Shown: one piece after another, positions 14,455 through 17,614 of the stretch
How positions within the stretch are numbered: position 1 is the first letter of the stretch
How the letters are laid out: each line of letters starts with the position of its first letter
Assembly: GCA_946482545.1 (NCBI GenBank)
Contig: CAMLRX010000111.1
Span: forward strand, 1-17,614
Source of the DNA: an uncultured Flavihumibacter sp.
GTDB taxonomy: Bacteria > Bacteroidota > Bacteroidia > Chitinophagales > Chitinophagaceae
Reading direction: 5' to 3'
DNA length: 17,614 nt
Program-made: the position numbers and the translations under genes
The notes under the pieces: model-generated
Seen by the model: the letters and a program-made list of their open reading frames with translations, nothing else
Databases searched by the model: none
Told to the model about the DNA's origin: nothing

Positions 14455-15141
14455 TTGAACGAAAGTACAGCTTCCGGTAAACTTTTTCTCGTTCCTTCCC
14501 CCATCGGGAACCTGGCCGATATTACCTTTCGTGCGGTGGAAACATTAAAATCCGCTGATTTACTGCTTGCGGAAGATACACGTACTTCTTCTGTTTTGCT
14601 GCAGCATTACGGCATTCAGAAACCACTCACCGCTTACCACCAACACAACGAACACCGGGTATTTCAACACCTCACCGAACAAATGAAAGCCGGTAAAGTG
14701 ATGGCCCTGCTTACAGATGCTGGTACACCGGGGATTTCCGATCCGGCGTTTCTCCTGGTACGAGCCTGCGTGCAGGAAGGCGTACCCGTAGAATGTTTGC
14801 CCGGCGCTACCGCTTTTGTGCCCGCTCTGGTGAACAGCGGACTGCCCATCAACCGATTTTGCTTTGAAGGTTTTCTGCCACTGAAAAAAGGCAGGCATAC
14901 TTTGCTGACTGAACTGGCGAAAGAAGAAAGAACAATGGTATTTTACGAGTCACCGGTGCGGTTGGTGAAAACCCTCGATCAACTCGCGGAATATTTCGGT
15001 GCCGAACGTCCCTGTTGTGTTTCCAGGGAACTCACTAAAAAATTTGAAGAGAATGCGCGTGGTACTTTAAAAGAAGTAGCCGATCATTTCCGGCAGAAAA
15101 CTGTAAAAGGAGAAATTGTGATCGTGGTAGCAGGAATTTAG
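14455..15141 (+). CDS. rsmI: 16S rRNA (cytidine-1402-2'-O)-methyltransferase RsmI
   Basis: 228 residues from the proposed TTG start. It uses S-adenosylmethionine to 2'-O-methylate C1402 in the decoding centre of 16S rRNA. Family markers are LFLVPSPIGNLADIT, LLAEDTRTSSVLL, LLTDAGTPGISDPAFLLV (the SAM-binding tetrapyrrole-methylase motif), PGATAFVPALVNSGLP and FEGFLPLKKGR. An in-frame ATG at 14401 would add 18 residues (MPGCYSQGIQHFPFKPNT) that do not look like family sequence, and it lies inside the terminator hairpin after purS. TTG 14455 gives MNESTASGKLFLVPSPIGNL, the usual distance to the core. The enzyme assignment is firm, the exact start moderately so. Confidence 0.93.
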   Translation: MNESTASGKLFLVPSPIGNLADITFRAVETLKSADLLLAEDTRTSSVLLQHYGIQKPLTAYHQHNEHRVFQHLTEQMKAGKVMALLTDAGTPGISDPAFLLVRACVQEGVPVECLPGATAFVPALVNSGLPINRFCFEGFLPLKKGRHTLLTELAKEERTMVFYESPVRLVKTLDQLAEYFGAERPCCVSRELTKKFEENARGTLKEVADHFRQKTVKGEIVIVVAGI

Positions 15142-15198
15142 GATTTCCTTTTCAGTTCCGGGTTTGATATTTGCACTTTCCTCAAAAAAACTACTCGT

Positions 15199-15651
15199 AT
15201 GAAATTAAGAATGATAGCTTTAGGTGTTGTGATGGGAGCGATGTTCCTTGTAAATAGTGCATCGGCCCAGGTGCGAAAAGTACCGGCTGCTGTTACGGAA
15301 GCTTTTAAGGCGAAATATCCTTCTGCTTCCAATGTGGAATGGAGCGACAAACTGACTTCCTTCATGGCCCGTTACGAAGAAGATAATATTACCTACGAAG
15401 CGCGTTTCAACAGCAAAGGTGAATGGCTTAATACAGAAAGGCAGTTGCCCACTGAAGACCTGCCGTCCGGCGTGATAGAAGGGTATGAAAAAAGCAAGTA
15501 TGCCGAATGGGAAATGGGAACCGTTCATAAAATCATGCTGCCCGGCGATAAAATTCAGTACCGCGTGCAGGCCATAAAAAGCGATATTCAAAGAAAAAAC
15601 CTTTTGTTCAGCAGCGAAGGTCGTTTGCTGAAAGACAATATTACTTTGTAG
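15199..15651 (+). CDS. Secreted PepSY-like protein
   Basis: 150 residues. The signal peptide MKLRMIALGVVMGAMFLVNS is followed by ASAQ, with probable cleavage after ASA. The mature part reads VPAAVTEAFKAKYPSASNVEW, the opening of the Bacteroidota PepSY-like (BLIP-like fold) repeat, which usually binds or stabilises partners at the cell surface or in the periplasm. A second repeat appears to begin near LPSGVIEGYEKSKYAEWEMG, so it has two PepSY-like units. It ends in a beta strand, LLKDNITL, with no C-terminal sorting domain. The exported peptidase gene starts 24 bp downstream. A functional link between them is unproven. Confidence 0.8.
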   Translation: MKLRMIALGVVMGAMFLVNSASAQVRKVPAAVTEAFKAKYPSASNVEWSDKLTSFMARYEEDNITYEARFNSKGEWLNTERQLPTEDLPSGVIEGYEKSKYAEWEMGTVHKIMLPGDKIQYRVQAIKSDIQRKNLLFSSEGRLLKDNITL

Positions 15652-15674
15652 GATTTTGAATTTCAAACCAACGT

Positions 15675-17579
15675 ATGAGAAAACTACACCTGCTTTCTGC
15701 TTTCCTGCTGCTTGTTGCCGCAGTATCTGCCCAGCCTTCCCGCTGGCAGCAACGCGTGAAATATGACATGGACATCAACGTGGATGCCACCGCCAACAAA
15801 TTTACCGGGAAGCAAAAACTGCAGTACTGGAACAATTCTCCCGATACGCTTTTTAAAGTGTTCTACCATCTGTACTGGAATGCGTTTCAGCCCAACAGTA
15901 TGATGGATGTACGCAGCCAGGAGCTGGGTAAAACACTCATCAATGGCCGTCCCGACTGGGACGGACGTGTGCGCGACCGCATCAGCAACCTGAAGCCTGA
16001 AGAAATCGGTTACCAGAAAATTATCTCCCTTTCCATGAACGGCAGGCCGCAGGAAGTGAAGATGCGGGAAACCATACTGGAAGTGATCCTTGATCAGCCC
16101 ATCCTGCCTAATTCAAATGTTACATTCGAGATGAATTTCGAAGCGCAGGTGCCCGTTCAGGTGAGGAGGAGCGGACGCGACAATGCGGAAGGTATACGCT
16201 TCAGTATGGCGCAGTGGTATCCGAAAATGTGTGAATACGATTATGAAGGCTGGCATCCCACGCCCTATATCGCCCGAGAATTCTATGGTGTATGGGGTGA
16301 TTTTGATGTGAAGATCACCATCGATAAATCTTATGTGATCGGTGGAACAGGCTACCTGGTAAATGCCAACGAAATCGGCTTCGGTTATGAAGATAAAGGC
16401 GTGAAAGTGCCCAAAGCCTCCGGTAAAACGCATACCTGGCACTTCACCGCACCCAATGTGCACGATTTTATGTGGGCCGCTGACCCAACTTATAAAGTAC
16501 TGAGAAAAGATATGCCTGGCGGGCCCAGTCTATACACTTTATACAAGCCTTCGAGCCCTTCACAGGATGAGGCCTGGAAGAAGATCAATGATGCCGCCGC
16601 GCAAGTGCTTCCGTTCATTGAACAGCATTTCGGCAAATACCCTTACAAGCAATATTCGTTTATACAAGGTGGTGATGGTGGTATGGAATATCCCATGAGT
16701 ACGCTGCTGAAAGGCCCCGGACTGGGCACCGTTTTCCATGAGTGGATGCATACCTGGTACCAGATGCTGATGGGCACCAACGAATCTCTGTATCCATGGA
16801 TGGACGAAGGTTTCACCAGTTATGCTGAAAGTCTGGTATCGGAATATTATAAATCACGCACCAGTGAAAAGCCGCAGCAGGGAACCGTAAGCACCGGCCC
16901 TAAAAAGACCGCGGCCGATACGGAACTGCCTTTGTACCACGCAGGTGCCTACAACAGCTATTTCATGCTCGCAAAAAGCGGACTGGAAGAACCTTTGACC
17001 ACGCACGCGGACCACTACAATACAAATATCTCCTACAGCATCGCTTCCTATTCAAAAGGAGAAGTGTTCCTGAGCCAGCTCGGTTACATCATTGGTGCTG
17101 AAATGCGCGATAAAACCCTGCTGGAATACTACCGGCAATGGGCGTTCAAGCACCCCAACATCAACGATTTTATGCGCATAGCCGAAAAGGTGAGTGGTCT
17201 GCAACTGGATTGGTACCGCCAATATTGGGTGAACAGCACCAAAACCATCGATTACGCCGTAGACAGCATCTGGGAGTCCTCCGGTAAAGCCACAATACGC
17301 CTCGCGCGTATCGGTCAGATGCCGATGCCCATCGACGTGGAAGTGACCTACAAAGATGGCAGCAAGGAACAACACTATATTCCGCTCTACCTGATGTTCG
17401 GTGAAAAACCCAACGAGCAACCCGCGTTGCCCCGCACTACCCACGAAGCCTGGAAATGGACGCATCCCAATTATACGTTCACGCTCAGTAAAAAATTAAG
17501 TGAAGTGGCCACCGTTGCCATCGATCCATCCAAACGAATGGCCGACATCAATCCCGCGAACAACACCTTGGGAAGATAA
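15675..17579 (+). CDS. Secreted M1-family metallopeptidase
   Basis: 634 residues, with signal peptide MRKLHLLSAFLLLVAAVSAQ. It is a gluzincin aminopeptidase-type zinc protease. The zinc site is H355-E356-x2-H359-x18-E378 in VFHEWMHTWYQ ... WMDEGFTSYAE, exactly the M1 spacing. GGMEYP at 335-340 replaces the usual GxMEN exopeptidase motif, and Y459 in ASYSKGEV is the likely transition-state tyrosine. The N-terminal beta domain (about 25-240) is in the normal M1 position. The C-terminal part (about 520-634) is beta-rich, matching an M1 tail domain. No T9SS sorting domain is apparent. It is probably periplasmic or cell-surface and digests peptides after export. Confidence 0.93.
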   Translation: MRKLHLLSAFLLLVAAVSAQPSRWQQRVKYDMDINVDATANKFTGKQKLQYWNNSPDTLFKVFYHLYWNAFQPNSMMDVRSQELGKTLINGRPDWDGRVRDRISNLKPEEIGYQKIISLSMNGRPQEVKMRETILEVILDQPILPNSNVTFEMNFEAQVPVQVRRSGRDNAEGIRFSMAQWYPKMCEYDYEGWHPTPYIAREFYGVWGDFDVKITIDKSYVIGGTGYLVNANEIGFGYEDKGVKVPKASGKTHTWHFTAPNVHDFMWAADPTYKVLRKDMPGGPSLYTLYKPSSPSQDEAWKKINDAAAQVLPFIEQHFGKYPYKQYSFIQGGDGGMEYPMSTLLKGPGLGTVFHEWMHTWYQMLMGTNESLYPWMDEGFTSYAESLVSEYYKSRTSEKPQQGTVSTGPKKTAADTELPLYHAGAYNSYFMLAKSGLEEPLTTHADHYNTNISYSIASYSKGEVFLSQLGYIIGAEMRDKTLLEYYRQWAFKHPNINDFMRIAEKVSGLQLDWYRQYWVNSTKTIDYAVDSIWESSGKATIRLARIGQMPMPIDVEVTYKDGSKEQHYIPLYLMFGEKPNEQPALPRTTHEAWKWTHPNYTFTLSKKLSEVATVAIDPSKRMADINPANNTLGR

Positions 17580-17605
17580 CTCCGAGGGGCGAAGCCCCGA
17601 AGGAG
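17580..17605. terminator. Hairpin immediately after the M1 peptidase
   Basis: CTCC-ga-GGGGC-gaa-GCCCC-gaa-GGAG forms a two-stage stem-loop starting at the base after the stop codon. No T-tract follows on the plus strand before the window ends, and the minus strand reads into the peptidase gene. It is a probable terminator or mRNA-end structure. The downstream gene is outside the window. Confidence 0.6.
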
Positions 17606-17614
17606 TCTCCCATC

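Overview
The window looks like a chromosomal segment from a member of the Bacteroidota, most likely Chitinophagaceae or a close relative. This rests on protein character (FucP/GluP-type sugar symporters, a signal peptidase I with an extra membrane domain, a PepSY-like secreted protein, a CarH-like MerR regulator), on the scarcity of Shine-Dalgarno sequences, and on promoter elements of the Bacteroidota type (TAnnTTTG near -7, TTG or TTTG near -33). Gene content is mostly housekeeping and metabolic. I see no rRNA, tRNA, CRISPR array, transposase or prophage gene.

Layout: (1) 1-434, the 3' end of a sigma-54 activator that stops without a Fis-type HTH, converging on (2) a minus-strand MerR/B12-binding CarH-like regulator with two TTGTACA boxes exactly 11 bp apart just upstream. 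(3) 1441-3961, a plus-strand run of signal peptidase I, cytidine deaminase and a cysteine-cluster protein, closed by a perfect 27-bp inverted repeat. (4) 4080-8231, two FucP-family MFS sugar transporters diverging from a 281-bp regulatory region, the plus-strand one followed by a ROK sugar kinase. (5) 8254-9946, trpS and a deoxynucleoside kinase. (6) Minus-strand pckA with a well-formed promoter and terminator. (7) A 379-bp gene-free stretch, then plus-strand pepP, pssA, purS, rsmI, a PepSY-like secreted protein and an M1-family peptidase, ending in a strong hairpin at the window edge.

Functionally, the transporter and ROK kinase form a hexose import-and-phosphorylation module, and pckA supplies the gluconeogenic opposite direction. 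Cytidine deaminase and deoxynucleoside kinase serve nucleoside salvage, PurS serves purine synthesis and PssA phospholipid synthesis. The exported M1 peptidase and PepSY-like protein depend on signal peptidase.

I did not find a convincing undescribed multi-gene system. The items most worth a second look are the CarH-like regulator with its tandem operator and no photoprotection genes nearby, the ROK kinase without the family's zinc cysteines, the sigma-54 activator without a DNA-binding domain, and an rsmI start that has to be moved out of a terminator hairpin.
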